A stretch of DNA of 64,000 bases from Hyphomicrobiales bacterium (GCA_025359045.1 JANYHN010000062.1:124001-188000), one strand, 5' to 3'. Counted from the stretch's first letter, positions 8,250 to 16,738 are shown. Translations and numbers: made by a program. Notes: generated from the letters alone by a model not told the origin.

Positions 8250-8864
8250 ATGCAACAGATCAACACAATAGCAGAACTCGAAGCCATCTATCATCAACAG
8301 CCCGTGCTGGCCTCAATTGCTAAAGAGATTGATTATCTCATTCCGCAATATCAAAAGCTGATTGAACTGTCGTCTTTCGTTGCGTTGGCAACTATTGGCC
8401 TCGGTGGATTGGATTGTAGCCCACGTGGCGATAATCAGGGGTTTGTGCGCGTGCTCGATCCAAAGACCCTAGCCATGCCTGATCGGCGGGGCAACAATCG
8501 CATTGATAGTTTGCGCAACGTCGTGGCCGACCCGCGTGTGGCATTATTGTTTTTCATACCTGGCAGTGGCACAACATTTCGGGTGAACGGAAGTGCCTAT
8601 TTGACGACCGATGCAGCACTTTGCAATTCCTTTGAAGTGGAGGGCAATCTTCCGCGGTCAGTAATCGTGATTAAAGTCGAAGCCGCTTACACACAGTGTG
8701 CGCGTGCAATTCTGCGAGCTGGACTTTGGGATTCTTCCAAGCATGTCGAAAAATCAGAAGTGCCAACGATTGGCGAAATGTTAGAAGCAGTGACGCAAGG
8801 CAAGATCAACGCCGAAGAATACAACAGCAACTGGCCTGCGCGTGCTAAAACCTCGATGTGGTGA
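8250..8864 (+). CDS. Pyridoxamine 5'-phosphate oxidase family protein (MSMEG_1061-like)
   Basis: This 204-residue protein has an FMN-binding split-barrel fold. It contains FVALATIGLGGLDCSPRGDNQGFVRVLDPKTLAMPDRRGNNRID, a pattern typical of small flavin- or F420-binding oxidoreductases rather than the PdxH vitamin B6 enzyme itself. The substrate is unknown. It ends 1 base before the convergent histidine kinase gene. Confidence 0.82.
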   Translation: MQQINTIAELEAIYHQQPVLASIAKEIDYLIPQYQKLIELSSFVALATIGLGGLDCSPRGDNQGFVRVLDPKTLAMPDRRGNNRIDSLRNVVADPRVALLFFIPGSGTTFRVNGSAYLTTDAALCNSFEVEGNLPRSVIVIKVEAAYTQCARAILRAGLWDSSKHVEKSEVPTIGEMLEAVTQGKINAEEYNSNWPARAKTSMW

Positions 8865-8865
8865 G

Positions 8866-10221
8866 TTAAATCGGTATGCGGATCGCGGCGCGAAGCCCAC
8901 CAATGCTGCTATCATCGAGTTGAATGTCGCCGCCATGAGCCAGCGCAATATCAAGGGCAATGGCCAAGCCTAAGCCTGAACCAGTCTGATCCAAATTGCG
9001 TGATTGATCTAGTCGGACGAAAGGCCTGAACACATCATCGCGCAGATATTCGGGAATGCCGGGGCCATTGTCGTCAATATATAGCCAAAGTCGCTCATCG
9101 CGAATTTCTCCCGATATCTCAACCAAGCTACCATGGCGAACTGCGTTGCTGATAAGGTTGGTGAGCAAGCGCCGAAAGGCGTTTGGCTTCAATTGCAGAA
9201 TGAGTTTTGGAACATTCAAGATTTGAATGTTTACATTATCACGTGCAAACGATTTAACCACCGAATTGACGGCCTCTTGAATTTGAACAGAAGATATTTG
9301 CTCGCCACCATCGCCGCGCACAAAGGCCATGTAGTCCTCCAACATATGCTGCATCTCGGCCACATCTTCATGCAAAGGTTTGGTGCGTGCGTTGTCACCC
9401 AATACCGCGAGCCCGAGCTTGAAGCGGGTTAAGATCGTGCGCAAATCATGCGATACGCCAGCCAGCATGGTGGTACGTTGATCAACGTGTCGTGCGATGC
9501 GGCGCTTCATATCAATGAAAGCCTGGCCAGCCAGCCGCACTTCTGTTGCACCTTGCGGCTTAAACGCTTCAGCGTCCCTGCCCTTCCCAAAGGCTTGAGC
9601 TGCCTGAGTTAAATCTAAAATTGGATTGATCTGATTTCGTAAAAATATCACCGCGACTGACAAGAGTGCGGTGGTCGACACGAGCATAAAAATCAACAGA
9701 AATGGCGCACCAACAACGCGGCCACGATCCGTGATCACTCGCGCTGAGAAGATGAGTCCTTTTTCCACTTCGACCATGATTTGAACCTTGCCGCCTGCCG
9801 CAGCACTTTCCACCCAATAATGGCGGGACTTATCAGCGTTCAAATATTGTTGAATGCGTTGGTCGAAGATTGACAGATTAGGTTGAAAATTTGGTGGCAC
9901 TTCTTTGCCACGCGCATAATCAAAATCCATATGTAGCTGGTCGATGGCTGTTTTCTTGATCCCTTCGAGGGCCGCATCAGATTTGTCAGAATGCTCATAG
10001 CTGCTTATGAGAAGCCCAATCTCGTTTGAAAGAGTATTTGCCAAAACTAACGTTTCATTGTCCCAATAACGCAAGAGAATGTAACTGGCGACGATCAATT
10101 GAAGAACAATAACCGGGATAATGAGAATGGCCATGGCGCGGCGATAAAGACCAGCCGGCGCGTAACGTTCGAGAACTTCATTAAATCGGTCATAGAGAGT
10201 TGGTTTGGGCTTTAGTTCCAT
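8866..10221 (-). CDS. Sensor histidine kinase, EnvZ-like
   Basis: This 451-residue inner-membrane kinase has a first membrane helix near residues 26-50, a periplasmic sensor domain of about 120 residues, a second helix near 170-193 and a HAMP linker. The dimerisation domain carries the phospho-accepting histidine in VSHDLRTILTR, and the ATPase domain has NLISNAVRHG, DNGPGIP and GSGLGLAIALDI. It starts 2 bases after the response regulator gene ends, so the two form a pair. The signal is unknown. Confidence 0.93.
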   Translation of the reverse strand: MELKPKPTLYDRFNEVLERYAPAGLYRRAMAILIIPVIVLQLIVASYILLRYWDNETLVLANTLSNEIGLLISSYEHSDKSDAALEGIKKTAIDQLHMDFDYARGKEVPPNFQPNLSIFDQRIQQYLNADKSRHYWVESAAAGGKVQIMVEVEKGLIFSARVITDRGRVVGAPFLLIFMLVSTTALLSVAVIFLRNQINPILDLTQAAQAFGKGRDAEAFKPQGATEVRLAGQAFIDMKRRIARHVDQRTTMLAGVSHDLRTILTRFKLGLAVLGDNARTKPLHEDVAEMQHMLEDYMAFVRGDGGEQISSVQIQEAVNSVVKSFARDNVNIQILNVPKLILQLKPNAFRRLLTNLISNAVRHGSLVEISGEIRDERLWLYIDDNGPGIPEYLRDDVFRPFVRLDQSRNLDQTGSGLGLAIALDIALAHGGDIQLDDSSIGGLRAAIRIPI

Positions 10222-10223
10222 GT

Positions 10224-10910
10224 TTAAAACTGGTCTATAAACAATGCATAGCCAGCACCGCGCATGGTTTGAAGATATTTTGGATTGGCAGAGTCGAGTT
10301 CAATCTTTTGACGTAAGCGATTGATTTGCACATCAACACTGCGTTCGTTTTCTTCCGCACCTGTAAGTGCCAATTGTAACCTGCTAAAAGCCTCGCCCGG
10401 TTTCTGTGCCAAAATTCGTAATATATCTTTCTCGCGTGAAGTGAGTTTCACGGCCACGCCACCACGCAAAAACTCGCCCATTACGAGATCAAATTGACAA
10501 TCACCAAATGTAATCTTTCTTTGTTTAATAGATTTTGGCCCTGCGCGACGTAGCAGTGATTGCAGACGCAGAAGCAATTCTTTCGGCTCAAAAGGCTTGG
10601 CCAAATAATCATCGCTGCCCGAAGAAAGTCCCGCAATCCGGTCTGTCGTTTCGGACAATGCAGAAAGCATCAAAATAGGTATATGTTGCTGTTCAGCGCG
10701 CATCGAACTGACGAAACTCAGACCGCTCTCGCCGGGCATCATTACATCTAGCACAATGAGATCAAAGGCAATGCCCTCCATCTGCTTTCGTGCTTCAACA
10801 GCCGATGCAGCCGTGCTGATACGATAGTCGTTTTCTAAAAGATAAGACTTCAGCAGCTCGCGAATGCGCCGATCATCATCCACCACCAAAATGTGCGGCG
10901 ATTCATTCAT
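10224..10910 (-). CDS. Two-component response regulator, OmpR/PhoB family
   Basis: The 228-residue protein has a receiver domain with the acidic triad DDD and the phosphorylation aspartate in LIVLDVMMPGESG (about residue 55). A C-terminal winged-helix DNA-binding domain ends in RSVDVQINRLRQKIE and YLQTMRGAGYAL. It should be phosphorylated by the adjacent EnvZ-like kinase. Its start overlaps the upstream marR-like gene by 8 bases, making a three-gene operon marR-like, regulator, kinase. Confidence 0.94.
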   Translation of the reverse strand: MNESPHILVVDDDRRIRELLKSYLLENDYRISTAASAVEARKQMEGIAFDLIVLDVMMPGESGLSFVSSMRAEQQHIPILMLSALSETTDRIAGLSSGSDDYLAKPFEPKELLLRLQSLLRRAGPKSIKQRKITFGDCQFDLVMGEFLRGGVAVKLTSREKDILRILAQKPGEAFSRLQLALTGAEENERSVDVQINRLRQKIELDSANPKYLQTMRGAGYALFIDQF

Positions 10911-11400
10911 TGGAATTTGAACTTTGAATCCATTTTTCGGCGATAACTTGATTTTCAGGATCGATCAAATGAAACAAAAGCGACTGCAAATCATGCTTTT
11001 TCTCAGTTTTAATTTCTTCAGCTGCTCGTTTGAAACGTGCGATCTGGGGCGCGATTAATTTTTGGCGCAGCGCTTCACCCGAAGGCGTGAGATGCAGAAG
11101 CCTTTGCCGCCGATCCTGTTCGCCCTCGTTTTGAAACACATATCTCTTATCGATCAATTCTTTCAAAACCCGCGCTAAACTCTGCTTCGTGATTTTTAAT
11201 ATATCAAGCAGACTCGCCACAGTCATTCCCGGGTCTCTTCCCACAAAATGCAACACCCGGTGATGGGCGCGGCCAAACCCCAGACCTTCTAAAACATGAT
11301 CAGGATCAGCCACAAAATCCCGGTAAGCAAAAAACAATAGTTCGACCAAAGCCACGGCTTCCGCCTCGCCCAATCCGCGATCTAAATTTATGTCAGCCAT
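10903..11400 (-). CDS. MarR family transcriptional regulator
   Basis: The 165-residue protein has the MarR winged-helix core: MTVASLLDILKITKQSLARVLKELIDKRYVFQNEGEQDRRQRLLHLTPSGEAL includes the recognition helix and the wing. These proteins bind short palindromes as dimers and respond to small molecules or oxidation. The gene is divergent from ilvE across 83 bases and heads the operon with the two-component pair. It may therefore control its own operon and possibly ilvE. Confidence 0.93.
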   Translation of the reverse strand: MADINLDRGLGEAEAVALVELLFFAYRDFVADPDHVLEGLGFGRAHHRVLHFVGRDPGMTVASLLDILKITKQSLARVLKELIDKRYVFQNEGEQDRRQRLLHLTPSGEALRQKLIAPQIARFKRAAEEIKTEKKHDLQSLLFHLIDPENQVIAEKWIQSSNSNE

Positions 11401-11426
11401 ATTGACATATTTTCCAGTTCTGTTAG

Positions 11427-11451
11427 CTTGATATATGTTCTAGCAATCAAG
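11427..11451. promoter_or_regulatory. Inverted repeat between the marR-like gene and ilvE
   Basis: CTTGAT (11427-11432) and ATCAAG (11446-11451) form a 6-base inverted repeat with 13 bases between arms. The centre is AT-rich and lies midway between the two divergent starts. A MarR-type dimer site in this position would allow autoregulation. The assignment is inference from position and symmetry only. Confidence 0.35.
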
Positions 11452-11483
11452 TACCGCAATTCAAAACAGTTTAGGAGATTTCC

Positions 11484-12356
11484 ATGTCTATCATTCCATT
11501 TGACCAACGTGACGGCCATATTTGGATGAATGGCAAGGTCATTCCTTGGAAAGATGCGCACGTGCACGTGTTGACCCATGGGCTTCACTATGGTTCATCG
11601 GTGTTTGAAGGTGAGCGTGCATATAACGGCAAAATCTTCAAATCAAAGCAACACACCGAGCGCTTTCGTAAGTCCGCAAATATTATGGATTTTGATTTGC
11701 CATTCACTGATGACGAGATCAACGCTGCAAAAGATGAAATCGTGTCAATCAGCGGCGGCGGCGATCAATATGTTCGCCCAGTAGCCTTCCGCGGCTCCGA
11801 AATGATGGCGGTATCAGCCCAGAATAATACCATCCATGTGGCAATCGCCACCTGGGGCTGGCCCTCCATGTTTGATCCCGAAACCAAGATGAAGGGTATC
11901 AAGCTCGACATCGCTGAATATCGCCGCCCTGATCCGATGTGTGCGCCCGTTCATGCCAAGGCGGCCGGCCTCTACATGATCTGCACCATCTCAAAACATA
12001 AGGCTGAGAAAAAAGGCTATGCCGATGCCATGATGCTCGATTGGCAAGGCCGCGTGGCTGAATGTACCGGCGCTAACATTTTCTTTATCAAAGACGGCGC
12101 AATCCACACGCCCATCGCCGATTGCTTCCTCAACGGCCTCACCCGCCAAACGGTTATTGCCATTGCAAAAGCCCAAGGTATGGAAGTGATTGAAACCCGC
12201 ATCATGCCCGAAGAACTTTCGACATTTAATGAGTGCTTTATCGTGGGCTCTGCCGCAGAAGTAACCCCCGTGTCCGAAATCGGCCCTTATAAATTCAAAC
12301 CTGGCAATATGAGTCGCAGTTTGATGGATGCTTATTCGAGTGCGGTGAGGGCATAA
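11484..12356 (+). CDS. ilvE: Branched-chain amino acid aminotransferase
   Basis: This 290-residue fold-type IV PLP enzyme transfers amino groups between glutamate and the 2-oxo acids of leucine, isoleucine and valine. It shows THGLHYGSSVFEGERAY at the N-terminus, the lysine region VHAKAAGLYM, and the family signature around ADAMMLDWQGRVAECTGANIFF. A good ribosome site (AGGAG) precedes the ATG. D-amino acid aminotransferases share the fold, but length and motifs favour IlvE. Confidence 0.92.
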   Translation: MSIIPFDQRDGHIWMNGKVIPWKDAHVHVLTHGLHYGSSVFEGERAYNGKIFKSKQHTERFRKSANIMDFDLPFTDDEINAAKDEIVSISGGGDQYVRPVAFRGSEMMAVSAQNNTIHVAIATWGWPSMFDPETKMKGIKLDIAEYRRPDPMCAPVHAKAAGLYMICTISKHKAEKKGYADAMMLDWQGRVAECTGANIFFIKDGAIHTPIADCFLNGLTRQTVIAIAKAQGMEVIETRIMPEELSTFNECFIVGSAAEVTPVSEIGPYKFKPGNMSRSLMDAYSSAVRA

Positions 12357-12406
12357 AACAAGGATTTGGCCAATGGCTTTTGCACTGCGGATCTGCGCTA
12401 CTAAAT

Positions 12407-12427
12407 TTGCCATTGAACAAATGGCAA
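12407..12427. other. Perfect 8-base inverted repeat between convergent genes
   Basis: TTGCCATT (12407-12414) and AATGGCAA (12420-12427) form a stem with a 5-base loop between ilvE and the small lipoprotein gene. There is no T run on the plus strand, so it is at best a weak or Rho-assisted terminator. Confidence 0.3.
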
Positions 12428-12442
12428 TTGCGTGAAAAATAA

Positions 12443-12625
12443 CTATTCCTTGCGGCATTGCCCTCGACCATCAGCAATTTCTCCGGCACCGCAATGCACA
12501 GTACAATCTTCAGCCCTCTGCGCACAAGCACCACGTAGCGATGAGCTGATACCATCTTGTACTTGCTCACGCGTACAAGCAGATAGAATTATCGCGCACA
12601 CTATCATCAAAATTATTCTACGCAT
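12443..12625 (-). CDS. Small cysteine-rich lipoprotein
   Basis: This 60-residue product has a lipoprotein signal with lipobox LSAC (cysteine at 17), then a short domain with five further-spaced cysteines (CAQRAEDC, CTVHC, CRK). The ATG at 12625 lies inside the end of the upstream gene, 7 bases after a clear AGAGG site, which supports its reality. It is coupled to the larger lipoprotein gene. The function is unknown; a disulfide-stabilised envelope protein is likely. Confidence 0.7.
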   Translation of the reverse strand: MRRIILMIVCAIILSACTREQVQDGISSSLRGACAQRAEDCTVHCGAGEIADGRGQCRKE

Positions 12626-13197
12626 ATTTTTACCTCTGGGTTTTCACCGCCCGCTTTGGCCAGCTCCGTTAAATTCGCTTTGCTTAGAAGCAATGTGTAA
12701 TCACTCAATTCAGAAGTTTTAATGAATGCAGAAATATACAATGGGCCTTTGATTTCACTCTTTGCGCAGGCGTTTGAACCAAAGTTGATATCCAACGATC
12801 CATGCTTGACAACTTGTTTTGATTCGTTCACTGACTTCTGCAGCCCCTTAAATAACTCCACATCTTCAGGGCGAAGTTTCAGAATATGGATGTCATCGTC
12901 AATGGTTTTTGCTGAAAGCACGCTTGGCGGCGGGGCGGAATCATCAATTAGTAAATCAAGTTTCTTCTGCACGTCTGTTGCACCATCACCTGATTTTAAA
13001 TGCACATTCATAAACAGATCACCCTGCTGCACGCGCAATATTTGGGGAGTGACGAATGCGACCCGTATGCCTTCAGGCAAAGTGCTGCCCATATTCACAG
13101 AGCTGAGTTTAACGATAGAAGTGAGCGGCACCGACGTGCATCCAACTAAACCAAACAACGCCGCCAAAGAAAGAAAACCATTGCGCAACTGACTCAA
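12613..13197 (-). CDS. Lipoprotein of unknown function
   Basis: The 194-residue protein begins with a lipoprotein signal ending LVGC (cysteine at 20). The mature part has a mixed alpha/beta pattern without a family I recognise. Notable segments are GIRVAFVTPQILRVQQGDLFMNVHLKSG and a C-terminal stretch of beta character with two cysteines. The gene is divergent from the DUF2975 operon, sharing the AT-rich region with the palindrome at 13217-13243, so it may be controlled by the same regulator. Confidence 0.7.
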   Translation of the reverse strand: MSQLRNGFLSLAALFGLVGCTSVPLTSIVKLSSVNMGSTLPEGIRVAFVTPQILRVQQGDLFMNVHLKSGDGATDVQKKLDLLIDDSAPPPSVLSAKTIDDDIHILKLRPEDVELFKGLQKSVNESKQVVKHGSLDINFGSNACAKSEIKGPLYISAFIKTSELSDYTLLLSKANLTELAKAGGENPEVKICVE

Positions 13198-13216
13198 TTT
13201 TATTACCTTTACATAA

Positions 13217-13243
13217 ATTAATTATTGTAATACAGTAATTAAT
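13217..13243. promoter_or_regulatory. 27-base near-perfect palindrome, probable operator of the DUF2975-HTH operon
   Basis: The site is symmetric about base 13230. The outer arms ATTAATTA and TAATTAAT are perfect complements, and the inner core is TGTA-A-TACA; only one symmetric position pair breaks the match. It lies 26 bases before the DUF2975 start and 20 bases before the divergent lipoprotein start. A small Cro/C1-type repressor is encoded in the operon, so autoregulation through this site is the simplest reading. Confidence 0.6.
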
Positions 13244-13268
13244 ATACGTTTAAATAGGAGAGTCAAGC

Positions 13269-13805
13269 ATGAATGAAGCGCCTTCAGAAATTGCAAGATT
13301 GGCAAAATGGCTGTCGCGCACATCCCTTGTCGTGATGATCTTAAGTCTTTTGGGTTATGCTTATGTGTGGACGAACACCAAACTGGCTTACCGCGTTGTG
13401 TCCCAAAACGCCTTTCCAGACTTGCCCGATCAACTCACTCAGCAACAAAACATTTTACTCTTTATTGTTGGTGCAGTGCCCAGCTTGATCTTCGCCCTTG
13501 TGCTCCTTGAAGCCAAGCGCTTCTTCGATTCTTATTCAACCGGGCAACTTTTCCCTGCAACCAGCGGACATAAATTGAAGTCAATTGGTCGATTTTGTTT
13601 ATGGCCAGCAGTTGCCAACCCCATCATCCGCATGATCACGTTGTTGATTATGACTTGGCTTAATCCGCCGGGACAAAAAATATTAGTGATTTCATTTTCA
13701 TCAACCGATGGCTTCCTGTTGGTGTTCTCAGGACTATTATTTATGATTGGCCACATCTTGGCAGAATCAAATCGCATCGCTGAAGACAATAAGTTGATCG
13801 TCTGA
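13269..13805 (+). CDS. DUF2975 family membrane protein
   Basis: The 178-residue protein has four predicted membrane helices, near residues 18-35, 62-82, 105-130 and 145-165. The family (DUF2975) is regularly encoded beside a very small HTH repressor, as it is here 2 bases downstream. The biochemical role is unknown. The start follows AGGAGAG at 13257-13263. The pairing of membrane protein and repressor suggests a membrane signal that modulates the repressor. Confidence 0.85.
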   Translation: MNEAPSEIARLAKWLSRTSLVVMILSLLGYAYVWTNTKLAYRVVSQNAFPDLPDQLTQQQNILLFIVGAVPSLIFALVLLEAKRFFDSYSTGQLFPATSGHKLKSIGRFCLWPAVANPIIRMITLLIMTWLNPPGQKILVISFSSTDGFLLVFSGLLFMIGHILAESNRIAEDNKLIV

Positions 13806-13807
13806 CC

Positions 13808-14023
13808 ATGCCGATCATCGTAAATCTTGATGTCATGCTGGCGCGCCGAAAAATGCGGTCAAAAGAGCTTTCTGAACTGGTTGGCATCACGGAACAGAAC
13901 ATTTCCCTTTTAAAATCTGGCAAAGTGCGTGGGGTTCGCTTTGAAACATTGGAGAAAATTTGCGAGGTGCTAGATTGCCAACCTGGCGACATTCTCGAAT
14001 ATCGAAAAGTGATAAAGCCGTGA
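13808..14023 (+). CDS. Small Cro/C1-type HTH regulator (YozG-like)
   Basis: This 71-residue protein is one helix-turn-helix domain: MLARRKMRSKELSELVGIT, ENISLLKSGKVRGVRFETLEKICEVLDCQPGDILEY. It is the standard partner of DUF2975 proteins. It begins 2 bases after the DUF2975 stop, and its stop overlaps the GTG start of the next gene. It is the likely ligand of the palindrome at 13217-13243. Confidence 0.9.
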   Translation: MPIIVNLDVMLARRKMRSKELSELVGITEQNISLLKSGKVRGVRFETLEKICEVLDCQPGDILEYRKVIKP

Positions 14024-14676
14024 AAGAAACCGATCTCTACGCTCCTATTAAGCGTCTGCTTGAATCTCAAGGCTATCAAGTGAAGGCCGAGGTAAAGTCT
14101 TGCGATGTGATGGCTGTTCGTGGTGATGAGCCGCCCTTGATCGTGGAACTTAAAACCGGCCTTACTTTGCAATTGATTTATCAAGCCATCGACCGTCTTA
14201 GCATAACCGAATGTGTTTACATCGCCATTTCCAAACCAAAGCGCGCTGTGCCTTCGGAGGCTGTGAAACTCTGCAAGCGATTGGGCCTTGGCCTGCTGGT
14301 TGTCGCCAAATCGGGGAGTGTTGATGTGTTGGCCGAGCCTGTTCCCTACCTGCCACGCTCCAACAAAAATCGCACAAACGCGCTGCTCAAAGAATTCGAA
14401 AAACGCAGAGGTGATCCCAACATCGGCGGAAGCACAAAAACCAAATTGATGACTGCCTATAAACAAGATGCTCTAAGGTGTTTGTGTCACCTCCATAGCA
14501 ATGGGTCTACCAAAATATCGAACCTAAGAAAGGCTACTCAGGTTGATCGTGCAGCAACAATTCTGCGCGCCGATTATTATGGCTGGTTTGTCAAAGAAGA
14601 TCGAGGCATTTACAATGTCACGGATGCAGGCCGCAGTGCTATATTGATTTTTGCGAGAGAAATAGCGGCACTTTAA
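14020..14676 (+). CDS. DUF2161 family PD-(D/E)XK nuclease-like protein
   Basis: The most likely start is GTG at 14020, overlapping the HTH stop (GTGA), which gives 218 residues. The core is a PD-(D/E)XK nuclease fold: CDVMAVRG provides the Asp and IVELKTGLTLQL the Glu-x-Lys, followed by QAIDRL. A C-terminal winged-helix-like part (about residues 145-215) is also visible. DUF2161 proteins are annotated as putative phosphodiesterases or nucleases of unknown target. The tight coupling to DUF2975 and the HTH gene is worth noting. Confidence 0.82.
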   Translation: MKETDLYAPIKRLLESQGYQVKAEVKSCDVMAVRGDEPPLIVELKTGLTLQLIYQAIDRLSITECVYIAISKPKRAVPSEAVKLCKRLGLGLLVVAKSGSVDVLAEPVPYLPRSNKNRTNALLKEFEKRRGDPNIGGSTKTKLMTAYKQDALRCLCHLHSNGSTKISNLRKATQVDRAATILRADYYGWFVKEDRGIYNVTDAGRSAILIFAREIAAL

Positions 14677-14748
14677 GAACAGTTATCTCCGATTAGCAAT
14701 CTGATACCTTTAGCGCTACAAAATACCAAACATATCATTGGAATTGAC

Positions 14749-15726
14749 ATGACGAAAACGCTCGACACCAAGCTCGCTCGCATACATGCTGGTAAATACA
14801 CACCAAAGGATTTCATCATTGCAGATGCCAAAGATGGAGACATGGGCTTTGGAACTACGGCCCCAGGGCCAATTCGCGGCTCCGACAAGCTCAAAACAAA
14901 AGCACAATATCTCGAAGCCATGACCGATATGACGAAGTCAGGCCTAGTTGATATCATGCTCATGTCAGCCTCGTCGGCCGAGGTGCTTCACGAGAAAAAA
15001 CTTTTTGGAAAAAGCAAAGTTACCCCTGCTGTTCGCCTCAACGATACAACCGATATCTGGTCTCAACGTAGTCAAAATTACAAGTCTGATTTCTCGCAAC
15101 CATTTCGAACGGCACGCCCAGACAAAGTAAAGAAAATTTCAGATCTTGGCCTCTACTCCCTCACCTTTAGCAATGATGTGGATGCTGATTTATGGTCTCT
15201 GGAAAACTATCGGCAGTTCCGAGAAGAAGCGACCAAAGTCAAAATGCGCCACTTCTTCGAAGTGTTTAACCCTGCCATGGATATTGGCATGAGCACCGCG
15301 GAACTTGGTTACTATATCAATGATTCTATCGTGCGATGTTTAGCGGGCGTGATGAGTGCGGAACAACCGCTCTTCCTCAAAATGCAATATAATGGGGCAG
15401 CGGCGATGGAAGAACTCGCAAGTTATGATCCACAGCGCTTGGTGGTTGGGATTTTGGGTGGTGCGAAAGGAACTACTCGCGATACGTTTGAACTCGTCAG
15501 CCAGGCTGAGCGCCATGGTGCACGCGTGGCGCTTTTTGGCCGCAAAATTAATTTTGCTGAAGCGCCTTTGGAACTGGTGCGCATCATGCGTCTCGTCATT
15601 GAGCGCCTGATTTCGCCAGGTGAAGCCGTGAAAATGTATCATGGCTATATGGTCAAAAATAAAATGCACCCAGACCGTGAAGTAGCCGAGGATATGGAAA
15701 TCACCGATCCGACATTAAAGGGCTGA
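14749..15726 (+). CDS. Aldolase-like TIM-barrel protein next to a PfkB kinase
   Basis: This 325-residue protein looks like a class I aldolase-type TIM barrel (DeoC/LacD-like). The segment PLFLKMQYNG would place a Schiff-base-type lysine on a strand, and PAMDIGM and GILGGAKGTTRDTFEL fit later strands. I do not recognise a characterised enzyme. The stop is followed after 1 base by the GTG start of a PfkB sugar kinase, so the two probably act in series: kinase makes a sugar phosphate, aldolase cleaves it. The substrate is unknown. Confidence 0.7.
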   Translation: MTKTLDTKLARIHAGKYTPKDFIIADAKDGDMGFGTTAPGPIRGSDKLKTKAQYLEAMTDMTKSGLVDIMLMSASSAEVLHEKKLFGKSKVTPAVRLNDTTDIWSQRSQNYKSDFSQPFRTARPDKVKKISDLGLYSLTFSNDVDADLWSLENYRQFREEATKVKMRHFFEVFNPAMDIGMSTAELGYYINDSIVRCLAGVMSAEQPLFLKMQYNGAAAMEELASYDPQRLVVGILGGAKGTTRDTFELVSQAERHGARVALFGRKINFAEAPLELVRIMRLVIERLISPGEAVKMYHGYMVKNKMHPDREVAEDMEITDPTLKG

Positions 15727-15727
15727 T

Positions 15728-16738
15728 GTGGAACGCAGCGGAATATTGTGTGGCGGTGCATGGTGCATCGACCGCAACATCAGTATAAACCATTGGCCGC
15801 AAGAAGAAACCGTTTCCACAATGTTATCAGAGCGCCGCCATGGTGGTTGCCCTGGACACAACATGTCAGTGGGTTTGAAAAAGCTTGGCGCACCATTTCC
15901 AATTTCTGCAATTGGCCTGATTGGTGACGATGACGATGGTAAGCAATTGCTTTCCATCTGCGACGAGAATGGCATTATACGTTCCAACCTTATCTCGCGC
16001 AGTAATGTCTCAACATCATTCACATTCGTGATGAACGCTGCGGATTCTGGGAAACGTACTTTCTTTTATTCTCCCGGTGCCCACGCAGTACAAACACCTG
16101 ATGATTTTGATTTTAGCAACTCATCATCGCGTATTGTTCATTTGGGGCTGCCCGGTCTTCATGAGAAACTTGATGTACCATGGCGGGAAGATCCATCTGG
16201 ATGGGTAACTGTGTTGAAGAAAGCCAAGACTGCTGGCCTTAAACCCAATATTGAACTTGTCTCGGTCGAGCCCGAAAAAATTCGCGCCACAGCACTTCCC
16301 ATGTTGCCTTATCTCGACACCTTAGTGATCAATGATTACGAGGCAGGCGCCATTTCTGAAATTGCAACAATCAAAAACAGAGTAACAGATGCCGCCGCAT
16401 GCCGCAGGGCTGCGCAAATTCTAATGGAGCGCAGCAATCTTTCACTCTGCGCCGTCCACTTTCCAATGGGCGGTGTGGTTTTGGCGCGAAATGGTGATAT
16501 CGCCGAACATACTTCAGTTGACATTCCGAAATCCGAAATCGTCGGCTCAAATGGCGCAGGCGATGCCTTTGCGGCCGGGATTCTGTTCGGCCACCACGAA
16601 GGTTGGCCCCTTATACAATCCTTAAAACTCGCCCATGCCAGTGCCGCGACGAGTATGCGCCACGAGTCAACAACTGCTGCAATTGAGAACTGGCGAGAGT
16701 GCCTGCGATTAGCGGACGCTTGGGGTTGGCGTGGGTGA
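15728..16738 (+). CDS. PfkB family carbohydrate kinase
   Basis: The 336-residue protein has the ribokinase/PfkB fold. An early GGHxGN-like segment is present as HGGCPGHNMSVGLKKLG, and the C-terminal signature GSNGAGDAFAAGILF holds the catalytic aspartate. GTG at 15728 is the start, 1 base after the aldolase-like gene ends. Its 3' end overlaps the convergent DUF1003 gene by 30 bases. The substrate is unknown, but the linked aldolase suggests a sugar or sugar-acid catabolic step. Confidence 0.88.
   Translation: MERSGILCGGAWCIDRNISINHWPQEETVSTMLSERRHGGCPGHNMSVGLKKLGAPFPISAIGLIGDDDDGKQLLSICDENGIIRSNLISRSNVSTSFTFVMNAADSGKRTFFYSPGAHAVQTPDDFDFSNSSSRIVHLGLPGLHEKLDVPWREDPSGWVTVLKKAKTAGLKPNIELVSVEPEKIRATALPMLPYLDTLVINDYEAGAISEIATIKNRVTDAAACRRAAQILMERSNLSLCAVHFPMGGVVLARNGDIAEHTSVDIPKSEIVGSNGAGDAFAAGILFGHHEGWPLIQSLKLAHASAATSMRHESTTAAIENWRECLRLADAWGWRG

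Noticed and set aside
12407-12427. Intrinsic terminator for ilvE
   Set aside because: The stem is perfect but there is no T run on the plus strand, so I list it only as a hairpin.
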